The notes beneath the pieces are model-generated. The model was given only the letters and a program-made list of their open reading frames with translations, searched no databases and was not told where the DNA came from. The translations under genes were made by a program, and so were the position numbers. Shown piece by piece: positions 19,360 through 30,231 of a stretch of 64,000 bases of DNA. The DNA comes from Pascua guehoae (taxonomy: Eukaryota; Basidiomycota; Tremellomycetes; Trichosporonales; Trichosporonaceae): positions 452,215 through 516,214 of the forward strand of contig BCJX01000004.1 of NCBI GenBank assembly GCA_001600415.1, given 5' to 3'. The first letter of the stretch is position 1. Each line of letters begins with the position of its first letter.

Positions 19360-21675
19360 ATGGCGTCTTTCCCTCAGGCCACTCCTTACAATCCCGTTCA
19401 ACCAGAGCAGCACGCCCCTTTGCTGTCTGAACCGTCTTCGCAACCATCAGGCTCGCATGGCGCGTCACCGGCCCCCAGCTATGGCAACAATGCCCAGCCC
19501 GCTCAAGACTGGGACAACTGGTACAGCAAGCCCTCGTACGAGGACCCATTTGCTTCTGGCGGGCCAGCGTCGTATCAAGATCCGGGCGGCAAGAAGTCGT
19601 ACAGCGACGATCCGTTTGCCACACCTGCGCACTATGGGAGCGGCTATGGAGACCCGAACCACACACCCATTCCCCTCGAGGGCGACGTTGCGCCTGGTGG
19701 AGCTGGAGCCTATCGCCAGCAGGACGATCCCTACCGCCAACCCAATGATCCCTACCGCCAGAACAGTGCCGACTACCCCTATGCGGCCAACGCCGATCCC
19801 GTCTACTACGACCGGGCCAACACCGGATCCAACTCGAACCTTCACGACGACGACAACATTGAACTGCGGCCGCTGACCAGCAAGTCGTACGACTACGAGC
19901 CCGTCCAGAGCACATCTCGGTTTGCTCCGGCTCCTCCGCACCGTGACACTGTTGCTGAACAACTGCTGTTTGCGACTGGCGTTGACCGCATTCTTCGGCT
20001 CCTCCGAATCAAGCCCCCAGCCAACGTCCAGGAGGCTGTCCGCAGGAAGCGGGAAGGTCTGGGGGGCCAGAGGTTCCCAGTTGCAACGTGGACGTTGACT
20101 CTGAGTAGGTTGACCTTGACACTGCCCATTTGCCCATCTGACCCCCCAACAGTCATGTGCATGGTAATGATCTACGAGCTGGTGCAGAATGCGCATTTCA
20201 CCGGCAGTCCGATCCAGACCAAGGTAAGCGAGTCGAGCGTGATGAGCAGACCCCGAGCTCACCGTTTAGCCCACCTTCAACTACATGATCGGCCCCTCGG
20301 GAGGCGTGCTGATCAACATTGGTGCGCGGTTCATCCCGTGCATGAAGAATGTTGCCGCAATCCCGCCGAGCTTTCAGATGCAGTGCATCACGGACACGTC
20401 CGCGTGAGTTGCGGGAGTTACGCGACGGTTGGAGTGCATTGCTAACACTCAGAACCGCCACGACGACTTGCGGACTGGAAGAGATCTGTGGCCACGGAGG
20501 CTTTGGCGGTGGTGACCCGAACCGTCAGTTATGCTCGATGGTGCGATACAATGTCACTGACAGTGCAGAGTCCTGGCGCTTCATCGTCCCCATCTTCATG
20601 CACGTTGGAATCGTTCACCTGGCACTCAACATGTTTGGCCAGGTTACACTCGGCTCTGCAATGGAGCGTGAACTAGGTTAGGCTCTACATACTCCACTCC
20701 AAAAGAGCGGCACCAGGACTGATACAACAGGGTCCATTCCGTTCCTCATGGTTTACTTCGCCGGCGGCATCTACGGCTTCATTCTCGGCGGCAACTTTGC
20801 ACTCACTGGCATCCCGTCTGCTGGCGCGAGTGGTGCCATCTTTGCTATCGTAAGGCTGTCATGTCTGGGGCACAAGCTGACCAGCCCAGGAAGCATGTGC
20901 TGTCGTCAACCTCATCATGCACTGGAAGTATGAAGACCGGCCAAAGTTCAAGGTAAGCAAGATGACCCAGCCCTGCACTCTGCCTTCTCTGGGGCAGAAG
21001 AGTACCGATACTGACCAAACAAGGCAATGATGTTCGCCATCGAATTGATCATTGTCATTGGAATGGGATATATGTGAGTTCCCCGCCAGCGTTTATTGTT
21101 GCCGCACGATCACTGACCTCAGCCCCTTTGCGGTCGATGGACTCGCACATCTGGGCGTAAGTCGTCCGAACAAGCCGATATGGCTCCGCTGGGATGTTTG
21201 CTCACCCCTATTACAGGGATTTGCAATGGGGCTCCTGTTGGGCACCATCTGCGTCCGCTCTGTCACCGAAACTCGACGCCATAGCATGGCAATCTGGGTG
21301 GCGCGAGGCTTGGCTGTGCCTCTAATCATCTTGGCGTTTGTCTTGACGACCAAGAACTTTTGTAAGTGGCCGACTGGCAATGTTCGTGAGAATCTGTCGT
21401 GCTGACATGGTATTCCAGACACCGACGACCCGGTAAGCATACGGCAGATGACACAAGCGGTGGGCAACGCGAAAGCTGACTTTTTTCCTCTAGAATGCGG
21501 CGTGCAAATGGTGCAAGTTCCTGTCCTGCTTCCCAACGGAGGCCAACAATCGTTGCACAGGAACTGTGAGTTTTGTGCCTCGTTCCAGGCTCCCTTCTGG
21601 CCCAATGTTTTTGAGTTGTGCCAAGGTGTTTCGGGCAGTTGCGTATGCCCCGACATTGCTTGGCAGGCCCCGTAG
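19360..21675 (+). CDS. Rhomboid-family intramembrane serine protease, 544 aa
   Basis: Thirteen exons: 19360-20104, 20153-20223, 20270-20403, 20453-20523, 20569-20676, 20731-20849, 20890-20952, 21024-21073, 21123-21156, 21217-21361, 21419-21432, 21494-21565, 21667-21675. A disordered 200-residue N-terminus with DDPYRQPNDPYRQ repeats precedes the membrane domain. Rhomboid landmarks: GGVLINIGARFIPCMKN, ICGHGGFGGG, SWRFIVPIFMHVGIVHLALN, GIPSAGASGAIFAI with the catalytic Ser in GASG, and DGLAHLGGFAMGL with the catalytic His. A Cys-rich tail (NAACKWCKFLSCFP) ends CTGTAP. Such enzymes cleave membrane helices in the secretory pathway; the substrate is unknown. One exon is only 14 nt (21419-21432) and the last encodes just Ala-Pro-stop. 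Confidence 0.93.
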
Positions 21676-24107
21676 TCGTTGTCAGCACCGGAACAGGGTG
21701 CCGAGTAGATGGCTGCGCGGGGGAGGCGCTTGGAGATGATAATAAGGAACGGTGTAAATAGGTTTATCGGCCCGGCTGACACTCAGGGACTCGTCACGAC
21801 TTCAACCACATCGTAGACGGGCTATACCCGCAACTCTCCAGCTCGAGTCAGAGCTGCGATAGAGACATGATGAGCAAGAAGAGAAAAAAAGAGGTTCAAC
21901 AAAATAGAGGACATTGCCAAAGTGAGAGACCTGTATCCATGACCGAGTACGACCGAGCACTGCTCTCGGCAAGAACAATTGTGGTGGGCGCGCTGGACGC
22001 GACTTGGGGATATTGTTTAGATCACAAACCCCCTCTATATCCCTGGTATCCCGTTCCTTTTTGTACTTGCCCGACGAGCCGATAGCATGCCGATGGGGAG
22101 TGTGGGGGAGACTGATGGCTTTGTGGAGAAGCGCGCGACAAGGTTTGGCTGGTTGCAAGTGTGTGGTGAAGGGAGAGTGAGATGGTGAGATGGTGAGATG
22201 TGAATGTCAGGCTCACCTGTGTCACCGGGATGCAAATCCGGAACCTGTGTGGCGAGAGTGGCGCGTGTGGGGCGCATGGCGTTTTTTCTGCGATGGAATG
22301 TCCATTTGCTCATGCGCTCACTCGTTCACGCGCTAGGAACAAAGATTTCTCCTACCTTTTCTAATCCAGCCGGCGCTTATTGGCCTAGAATGAACCAGTG
22401 AGGACCGGTGCCTCGTTGTGGGGTGCGATGGGGAACAATGGTGACGTCCGGCTAGAGGCTTAAGCGGGGACTATCGAGCAATGTCGAGGGTCAGCGATGG
22501 CAACGTGTTCGGTGATAGTCGGTACTGTTCCCTGAGGGCTTGACATGCATCCTGTACCGCAGCGATCCTTGGAGTGATCCTTTGGTTTGAGTCGCCGCAC
22601 CCATCCAGACGCCTGTGGAAGGGGAGGCGTGGCGCCCGAGGTCCCTTGACGACCGGCCAAATGGCAAATGGAGATGCCACAACATGCCCGCAACAATTGG
22701 GTGCGGTCGCGTGGCACATGGCGCCCGGCTCCGAGTTTGGTTGCCGAGGGGCGCTAGGGTACGAGTTGTGTGAGGGCGTGTGTGTGTGTACCGCCAAAAC
22801 AGGAGAACAAGCCAGCCCAAAAAAAAAAAAAAAAAATTGCGGAGGCATTGGTTTGTCGCGCCCTCTGCCGCCGTGCTTTGACCCTTTGGCCGTGCGCCCT
22901 GTCATCCCGCCCATGTGTCCAACTTTGCCTTTGTCTTTCCCAAGCCCAAGCGCCCAAAGCGCATGCCCCCGTGGTCCCCATGCCGGTCCCCTGCCGGTCG
23001 CACAGGCGCCAATGCATGTCGCATGTCAGAGGGGAGTCTAGCCCAGCATATCAGCATGTGACGCACTCCACATGCCGGCCTGCTGCGCCACAGCTGCCCT
23101 TGTGCCCTCCCTCTGTCTCCCCCTCCCCCTCCCTCGGTTGTCCCTTGTCCCTCTTTAAACCCCTTGGCTCCTCTTTCGTTTGCCGCGGCCCACATGCCCC
23201 CACGGACCTCCTATTGCCCTGGATTCGCCCTCACCCGATGTTTTCTTGCTGCCATTTCGGGCTCTGGTAGGCCACAATGGGGTGCCTTTGAGGCTTGGCA
23301 TTTTACCATGCACCACCTCTACCGCCGCCGTTTGCGTCATGAGGCAATCATGTGCCAATGGACCCCACCAATCACCGATTCTCTAGAGCTGGAATAACAC
23401 GGCTCTGACACCGATGGGCATCCCATCCATTCGCGATGCGGTGGCTTATGTGAAGTTTACACCCCGATCACAGCGCTGCTACTGGTCGCGTTTGCGTGCT
23501 ACCCGTACGGTACGGGCTCGTACTAGCAAAAGATCGCAGTCTGTGGGCCGACAACGATCGGCCAAATTCCTGGTGCCGCGTCGTATGCCAGAAACCGCGC
23601 ATCATCTTTTCTTGCACGCCATTGCGGAGCATCCGTAACGCAGCTCTACAGCTCTGCAGTTCTGCACGGCATGTACCACGCCCCCGCTCTACGCCACCTT
23701 TGCGCCGGCGGTGTCAGCCTGCCCGCTCTTGCCCCCTGGGGCCTCGCACAAGCTTTGCTTACTCTCTCCACTCCCCGCGGCCTACCCGGCGGCCTTGATG
23801 GGTTAGCGCTGGGGTCCACTCTGCCACCAATAAGCCACCGCCGAAAGACACGGGGGCCGACTCTGGTCAGGGGGTCCGGGGATCGGTCCGCGAGAGTTTA
23901 AAAGGGCCATGCCAAACAAATCTCTCCCACAAGCCCCCATCACTTGAACAGATCCCATCGCCGATCTTTCTTTCACCCTCTCCCCCCTCTCCCTCTCTCT
24001 CTCTCTCTTGTCACATCATCCACAAAGCCTAGCACGGCGCTACATATCCACCCCACCCTCTCTCTTTCTTTCGACTTTGCCTTCTACCCTTGTTCTACAC
24101 CACCACC
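21676..24107. promoter_or_regulatory. 2.4-kb region upstream of the acetate transporter
   Basis: No gene recognised. An 18-nt A run lies near 22819-22836 and short GAGATGGT repeats near 22176-22200. A TATA-like TTTAAAA at about 23897 and a long C/T-rich leader (23960-24075) mark the transporter promoter. Such a long upstream region would suit a strongly regulated gene; that is inference. Confidence 0.4.
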
Positions 24108-25070
24108 ATGTCTTCCACAAACGGCTCCAACACGCTCCCCGAGCACAAGGTCGGCCAGAACGACGTTATTGACAACAACTACAACGCTGGCACCGGCGTC
24201 TCGCGCTTCATCACCCCCGGCGGTCACCCTCTCGACACCAGCCAGCCGGCGTTCCCCGTCTTCCACCGCAAGTTTGCCAACCCGGCTCCTCTCGGTCTCC
24301 TTGCGTGAGTAGAGTTGGCCTGCGTGCTCACCACACTTGTGGATCTGATCGCCATCCTGGTCCCATGCTTGCTTACGTTGATGGTATGCTCACACCATAC
24401 AGTTTCGGCGGTACCACCTTTGTCCTTTCGCTCTTCAACGCCCAGGCCCGTGATGTGACGCACCCCAACGTCATTCTCGGTCTCGCTCTCGCCTACGGCG
24501 GTCTCGCCCAGTTCATTGCTGGTATCCAGGAGTGGGCCATGGGTAACACCTTTGGTTCTACCGCTTTCACCTCGTACGGTGCTTTCTGGGTCTCGTTCTC
24601 CGTCTTCTACATCCCCCAGTTCGAGGTCACGGCCGCATACACGTCCAAGAAGGAGCTCGACTCGGCTCTCGGCATCTACCTGACAATGTGGGCGTAAGTA
24701 TCTTTGTTGGCCAAACATCGGTTGGGTCGCTTGGTTGCAATGGCTGACGGAATACAGGATCGTCACCCTCATCTTCCTGCTCGGCACCTTCCGCTCTTCG
24801 GTCTCCCTCTTCCTCGTCTTCTTCTTCCTTGAAATCACCTTCTGGGTCCTCGCTGCCGGTCACTTTACGGAGAACATTACCGTCACCAAGGTCGGCGGTG
24901 GTCTCGGTGTTGTAAGTTTCAACTACCCCTTCTACTCCTCCACACTCTTTCACACGCTTACTCCTTCACAGGTCACCGCCTTCTGCGCCTTCTACACTGC
25001 TCTCGCAGGCCTTCTCACCCCCGACACCAGCTACGTGACATTGCCCGTCGGCAACCTCGCGCCCAAGTAA
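24108..25070 (+). CDS. GPR1/FUN34/YaaH (AceTr) acetate transporter, 246 aa
   Basis: Four exons: 24108-24304, 24403-24693, 24758-24911, 24972-25070. After a hydrophilic N-terminus (MSSTNGSNTLPEHKVGQNDV) comes the family signature NPAPLGLLAFGGTTFVLSLF, then six hydrophobic helices including LGLALAYGGLAQFIAGIQEW, FGSTAFTSYGAFWVSFSVFY, LIFLLGTFRSSVSLFLVFF and FCAFYTALAGLL. This is the Ato/Ady2 family of hexameric acetate/succinate transporters of the plasma membrane, typically induced on non-fermentable carbon and repressed by glucose. Codons are strongly C-biased compared with neighbours (ACC, GTC, CTC), suggesting high expression. Introns have GTGAGT/GTAAGT donors. Confidence 0.95.
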
Positions 25071-26581
25071 ACGCATGGAGGAGACGAAGAGGACGCGGAG
25101 GAGTTGGTATAATGGAGGATGGAAGTGGACGGACAAGATCGGCGAGGGTTGCTCATATTTGGGTGGAGGTGGCGCTTTTCTGTGCCTATGACCATGGCGA
25201 TGGTACTAGCTGTGTATGCAGACTGTGATATGATGCGTTTTGGCCTCCTCGCTCGCAGAGGACGGCTGTACGAAGCGTCTTGGGCAGGAGGAGGGGATGA
25301 GGAGGAGGTTGACTGGGCGATCCTCTGTTGGTGGCTGTGCCACACGCTCTGCCTCCGTTGTCGGTGCAGCACTCGTCACCACTTGTACAGCACGGGCCAG
25401 GCATTCAGTACCCGCTCGACGCACGCCCAGATGTCGAAGCATGGACGCGTATTCGAATGCGACGACACGACCGAGCCACCGTTTATGCCGCCAAATTCTC
25501 AGCCAGTGGTGCCACAAACACGAATTTGTAATGGAATATATTAGAAATGCCTCCGCCCCTGAATATACTAATCGAAAAAAAACACACAACCTCAGGGTCC
25601 ACCATTGCTGCCGGCGGCCCGGGCCGCCCGTTGGCGGCTAGTGGGTCACGCGGGGTGGCGTAAACAAAACAAACATGTTTCACCAGCATGTGGGGAAGGA
25701 AGCCTCAGCCTCGGCAGCAGATTGGTCCACCATCCGCATTGTGATCCAAACACTACCCAACCGCAAGTCCTCTACCGCAAGCGCGCTTCTAGCCCCATCA
25801 GTCAGCATGTCTGGCCACTAGAGTACTAGCATGCCCGCCCATTCACGACTGCAACCGTAAGTCGGACCATGGACGAGGACGGCGCCGAGATGCGGAACAT
25901 CCACCCCAGCGTTTGCCACCCAATGGCCTGGACGTCCTACCCTACCCGACTCTGGCGTCGCAACTCATTTTTAGTGCGTCCACATGAGTTGTAGTCACCG
26001 CACGACGCACCACAAGGCCGCTCCCAGAGCCTTGGCGACGCCGTCCCGGCTGCCGGCTAGCTACAAGCTGGAGGGAAGGTATGCGGGCGTCAAGCCAGCG
26101 AGCACACAGCACACCAATTCATGTGTCTCACACCCGCTACGTCTACCTAACCCCCATAATGCTGTTCTCACTTGCTAGTGTGTGCCGACGGTACCCAAAG
26201 CCATTTTCAAACTCGTGCATGCCCCACCTGAACATGCCTGCCTTGGCCTTCATTCTGTCTTTCTAATGGGGTACTTACCCGAACACGCTCCGCAAGTTCC
26301 CACACCATCACGCATGGCGATAGGACGTATTTGCACGAGAGGGTGGTGGCACCAGCCCGCGCGTTGGCTTGGCGAGCTGCATCCGATGACCTGCTCCCTG
26401 CTCACTCGTCCTCGGCAGTGCCGTCCCCGGTGATTGACAAAGACGGCCGGGGCAGCTACTGGGGAAGGTGTCGGCAGAAGCATCTTGGGCCAGGCGAATC
26501 TGTGCGATGAGCACCGATCCAAGAGTATACGCTCGCGACGATGCCCCAAGTATGTCAATCATCTTACACACAGCCCTGACT
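25071..26581. other. Intergenic region, no gene seen
   Basis: Downstream of the transporter and of the decayed paralogue described next. Open frames are short and uninformative. Confidence 0.5.
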
Positions 26582-27801
26582 CTAGAAATCTGCGGCGCAT
26601 GCGGCGGGTATCATGGAAGCCATCATTACCCCAATCGAAAAGAAACTCGGGGAGCGCAACCGTACTGAACATGACATTCGATATTGACGACAGACCTCGA
26701 GGTATCGGCCGCGTGGGTGCAGGTACTCAGGCAGCTTTGGGCGAACGTCGTAAGGTTGCCGCCAGGCGGCGTACGAAGATGAACCCGCGGGCGTAGGAGG
26801 AGGTGCTCCGCGGCTGGCAACCGTAAGTAGGTGGCTACCATTCGCAGCAACGTACCTGTTCGGTTCGGCACGCTCTTGGAGACAGGACACAGGAAGTCAC
26901 AATGCGTGAGATTGACAACTGATTTGAATTCCTTTCATTAGCTCAGGTCATTTACGTTGGCAGCTCACCTTGCACAAGGAACACTGGCGCACGTCGGCGT
27001 CGAAGAGGGATTCATCCGCGGCGCTCATTGCGTGTGGCGCGAGCTCTTGAGCAACTCCACGTCGCAGCCGCGGCCCCGGTAACGTCATGTCGGTGTCCCC
27101 TGCGTCTAGTGCATCGGCAGCGCAATCGTCGTCCTCATCCACGTCCTCCTCTGCTGTACGTATGATTGCGGCGACTTGGTTGTCAGCATGCCCCCAGCTC
27201 CCATCACATACGCTGTGGCAGTTCACCAGGATAACGCCGCACATCGGACGTGCCGTCGGGCCGACAGCCAACGCCCGTTTGATGCGCGAAGTGTGGCGCT
27301 CCATCTTGCGCGTCAGGTAGCACGCGAGGATGCGCCGCGCAAAGTTCGCGGCCGGATCACCAAGGTGACAGTTGGCGTCGCTCAGCGCCGTCATGGCGCG
27401 CATGGTCGATGCGAGCTCGAGGTGCTCGCGCGTGTTGTTGTCCATGTTCCGGCGTCGGCCGTCAAAGAGCAATCTCGCCGTGGCCTCGATCCAGACCTTA
27501 AGGAAGGCGGCAAGTCGAGCGGCATCGATCCGCTCTGCCGCACCGGTGACCGGGATGGACAGAAACAGCCCAGAACGTGCCGCGAGAACCTGTGCCACGG
27601 CCAACATGGACGGCGGGTGCACCCTGAACCGTGGGGCCGACAAGAACCACAACACCGCTCGCTGATGCTGGCAGGCCAGGTGTCGTAATAGGCCCACCGC
27701 TCGACGGGGAGAGCTGCGGAGCCCGACCGTACTGCGACTCGAATGGTGGCGTGGTTGATGCCCATCTGCCCCAGACACTCTTGTGGTGAGTGGTACGACA
27801 T
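26582..27801 (-). pseudogene. Decayed copy (B) of the 30.2-kb gene family
   Basis: Starts with an intact ATG (MSYHSPQECLGQ) and IRVAVRSGSAALPVERWAYY, matching IRSGSAALPVTIWRYY of the gene at 30232. After DTWPA the frame breaks: about 20 codons present in the paralogue are missing, GVVVLVGPTV lies in one frame and VHPPSMLAVAQVLAARSGLF in another. From there the match runs in one frame through LLFDGRR, REHLELASTMRAMTAL, FARRILACYLTRKMERHTSR, RTAEEDVDEDDD and LAPHAMS to QCSLCK. The second zinc-knuckle half is degraded: where the paralogue has LCSAC this copy reads LCPVS, in a shifted frame. Splice positions are recognisably the same. Best read as a pseudogene; sequencing error could explain one break but not all of them. 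Confidence 0.75.
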
Positions 27802-27885
27802 TGTGGGAGTTGGCCGGTTCGGGTCGTTGACAATTATATGGGGGGACGCACCTGGCGTCGGTGATGTTGGGAAGCTAACCTGGTA

Positions 27886-27915
27886 TTAAAGCGTTAACTG
27901 TTAAAGCGTTAACTG
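27886..27915. repeat. 15-bp direct repeat TTAAAGCGTTAACTG
   Basis: Two perfect head-to-tail copies, about 85 nt upstream of the pseudogene start on the minus strand. Each contains the palindrome GTTAAC. Could be a duplicated regulatory site. Confidence 0.8.
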
Positions 27916-27984
27916 TTGACCCAGTTGGTGATACCTTCCTTTATATAGAACTACAACTTCATGGGTACCTGGGAACGGCGGGGT

Positions 27985-28002
27985 GGGGGGGGGGGGGGGG
28001 GG
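27985..28002. repeat. 18-nt G-rich run
   Basis: Second G homopolymer of the window, in the intergenic region between the two paralogues. Confidence 0.9.
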
Positions 28003-28242
28003 TTGCCGCGTTTGTCCCCAGTCGCTGCGTGTCGGCGGCATCATGCCGTGAGCATGTTTTGGTGTGATGAGGAGAGCTCCGGTTACCATGCCCTAGTTCC
28101 TTGGGCGTTTATGCCTTGGACATGTGCCTAAACAACTCCACAAATGGAGCACCGAGAGCGGGCAGAGCCGCACTGTCGTGAGATATTTGAGAAAGCGCCC
28201 CACCGGGAGAGGGGGTGAGATATGAGGGTGTCTCTCGGGTGT

Positions 28243-28357
28243 GGTCTCCAAGGAAGGTGGATCTCCAAGGAAGGTGGATCTCCAAGGAAGGTGGATCTCC
28301 AAGGAAGGTGGGTCTCCAAGGAAGGTGGGTCTCCAAGGAAGGTCTCCAAGGAAGGTT
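28243..28357 (+). repeat. 17-bp minisatellite, TCTCCAAGGAAGGTGGA unit
   Basis: About seven tandem copies with a drift from GGTGGA to GGTGGG and a shortened last unit. It produces spurious open frames on both strands. Confidence 0.95.
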
Positions 28358-29120
28358 GGTGAAATGTCTCAGGCAATGCAGATTTCCCATGTGGAGATGT
28401 AGCTGCGTATGGTCACTTACTTGCTGTGCGCTCCTTTCACGCTTGCCCTTGACTCTGCCAGGCCTGTGCCGGGCAAGGTATTAACCTCGGTACGTGGGGC
28501 ATCCTAAACCAAGACAGGGGCGAGCTCCAGAGTTGCCAGGCGTTGATGACAGCGCTAGCTACCTGGCAGATGACGAGAACCCACTTACTCAGCTCACCTG
28601 GGAGCCAAGCAGTAAACACACTGGCTCGCGTCATCGTAACACTCCATGGAACCACTCTTACTCACGTCACCTTAACATTCCACAGCAACTCGAACATGGC
28701 ACAGTGTTCCTGCACTGTTTATCCAATCAACCATAACTAATTGCCTGACGCTCGCGTTCGCGTCGCTGCGGAGACTGTGCAAACCCTCAGTGCGTCAAAG
28801 GCGGATGAGGTGATGTGTGGAACGGGAGTGTCCACCGGGGAAGAAAAAGCAGCTATGGGGGCGCAACAAGAAAACGCTGCCTGACAAGGTTCAATAAATT
28901 GTCCCAGCAATTAGCAGCTGCCGTGTGCGCGGCGCGATTTTAAATTGGGATGGTATGACCACTGACTTGGATGCCAGCCCCATGCCATCGTCGCTTGACA
29001 TCACCCACCCCTCTGACAATCTCTGACCTTCCTCCAAAGAAAGCAGTCCCTGAAGCCGTCGAGGTGGCGACGCCATGGGACTTCCCAGGTAATATTATCG
29101 TTCACGTCTGGGACGCATAC

Positions 29121-30100
29121 TATATATACACCCGTACCCTCCCATCTTCTCGATTCTCGCTCATCTTTTTCATCTCTCCATTCCTTCACAGCCCTAAACA
29201 GTGCCATTAAATTGTTCACTACATGTCCTAACACTCCTTTTGCTCCTTAACCAACACAACTCCCTAGCCCTTTACTCAATTCCCCCTTCCTAAACAAAAT
29301 TGCCCACACGCGGTCGGTAATACAGAACACGCCCGCAACCGGTCACATCAATAGGGAAACGCCCGTTGATGGAAGTCCCGTTTCAAATGGCTTTCATCGC
29401 CCACCCCCCACCAAGTATAGTATCCCTCCGGCCCGCCAGTACCAATGGGCACCAGGACCCCGACCAAATGGCCGCTCTGGTCTTCGAGGACGACACGTTC
29501 CTTTCCGTGATGGAGAAAACGCGTTTCAACATATCCAACGACTTTCGTGCTTATTATCAACAACGGGACCCGTCCACCCGCTCGCGTCAAAGGCATCCTC
29601 GCTCGACTCCAACCCGAGTGGACCACAAAAGGCCATATCAACCACGCCGTGGCTGGGCTGCTCCGATGGTTAGAGATATTCCACATCATGCTGCAGGGCA
29701 CTGTACCCGCTGGCTTGTCGCGGAGGACGTTCTTCCGCCAACCATTCAAGACGGATACGAGCTGCTGGTTATATACCATTCGCGCACGCTTCTCGAGCTG
29801 CACTCGTACCACGACGAGGACTGCAGTGAGTCCCAATAATCCCAACGTGTCGCAAAGTGTAGCGACGGGCGGCGCCGTGCTGACGTTGCCGCAGGCGCGT
29901 GTGCAAGCGGCCGGGCGTGCGTCCCCGCAGCCATTGCCGCCGACGTGGGCGCCATGGCACAGGCGTCCGAACCCATGACGCCTGCCTCTCTGCCAACCGT
30001 GTTGCCGATCGCGTCGCCCATGAGAATGCTGTCGCAACCGGTCAGCAGCTGGCACAGCAGGTGGTTTCCATGCCACCGTCAAAAGGAGCGTGACGTCGCG
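29121..30100 (+). other. Gene-like but unresolved region
   Basis: A clear TATA element (TATATATACA, 29121-29130) and a C/T-rich leader precede an ATG at 29369 (MEVPFQMAFIAHPPPSIVSL, then FEDDTFLSVMEKTRFNISND). Coding character then moves to another frame (IINNGTRPPARVKGILARL, WTTKGHINHAVAGLLRWLEI) with no acceptable splice site between, so this is either a decayed gene or a model I cannot resolve. The opposite strand has a 735-nt stop-free frame (30082-29348) without an ATG near its start. No family recognised. Confidence 0.3.
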
Positions 30101-30111
30101 AAGAAAAAAAG

Positions 30112-30174
30112 CAATGTATACGCAATCTTGCGTACGACGTCCTCAATGTATACGCAATCTTGCGTACGACGTCC
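30112..30174 (+). repeat. 31-bp direct repeat with internal palindrome
   Basis: CAATGTATACGCAATCTTGC (continuing GTACGACGTCC) occurs at 30112-30142 and again at 30144-30174. Each copy contains TACGCAA-TC-TTGCGTA, a perfect 7+2+7 palindrome. The pair ends 57 nt before the start codon of the 30232 gene, so it may be an operator-like regulatory duplication or a leader feature. Confidence 0.9.
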
Positions 30175-30231
30175 AACCAGGCCCGACCGCCGCCAGGCCT
30201 TGTTCGGGAACTGGTGCCTCTCGTGGCTACA

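Noticed and set aside
28109..28390. Minus-strand frames with repeated LPWRSTFLGDPPS-like units
   Set aside because: They are translations of the 17-bp minisatellite and differ only by frame.
29348..30082. 244-residue minus-strand frame
   Set aside because: Lacks an ATG at its start and has no recognisable motif; kept only as part of an unresolved region.
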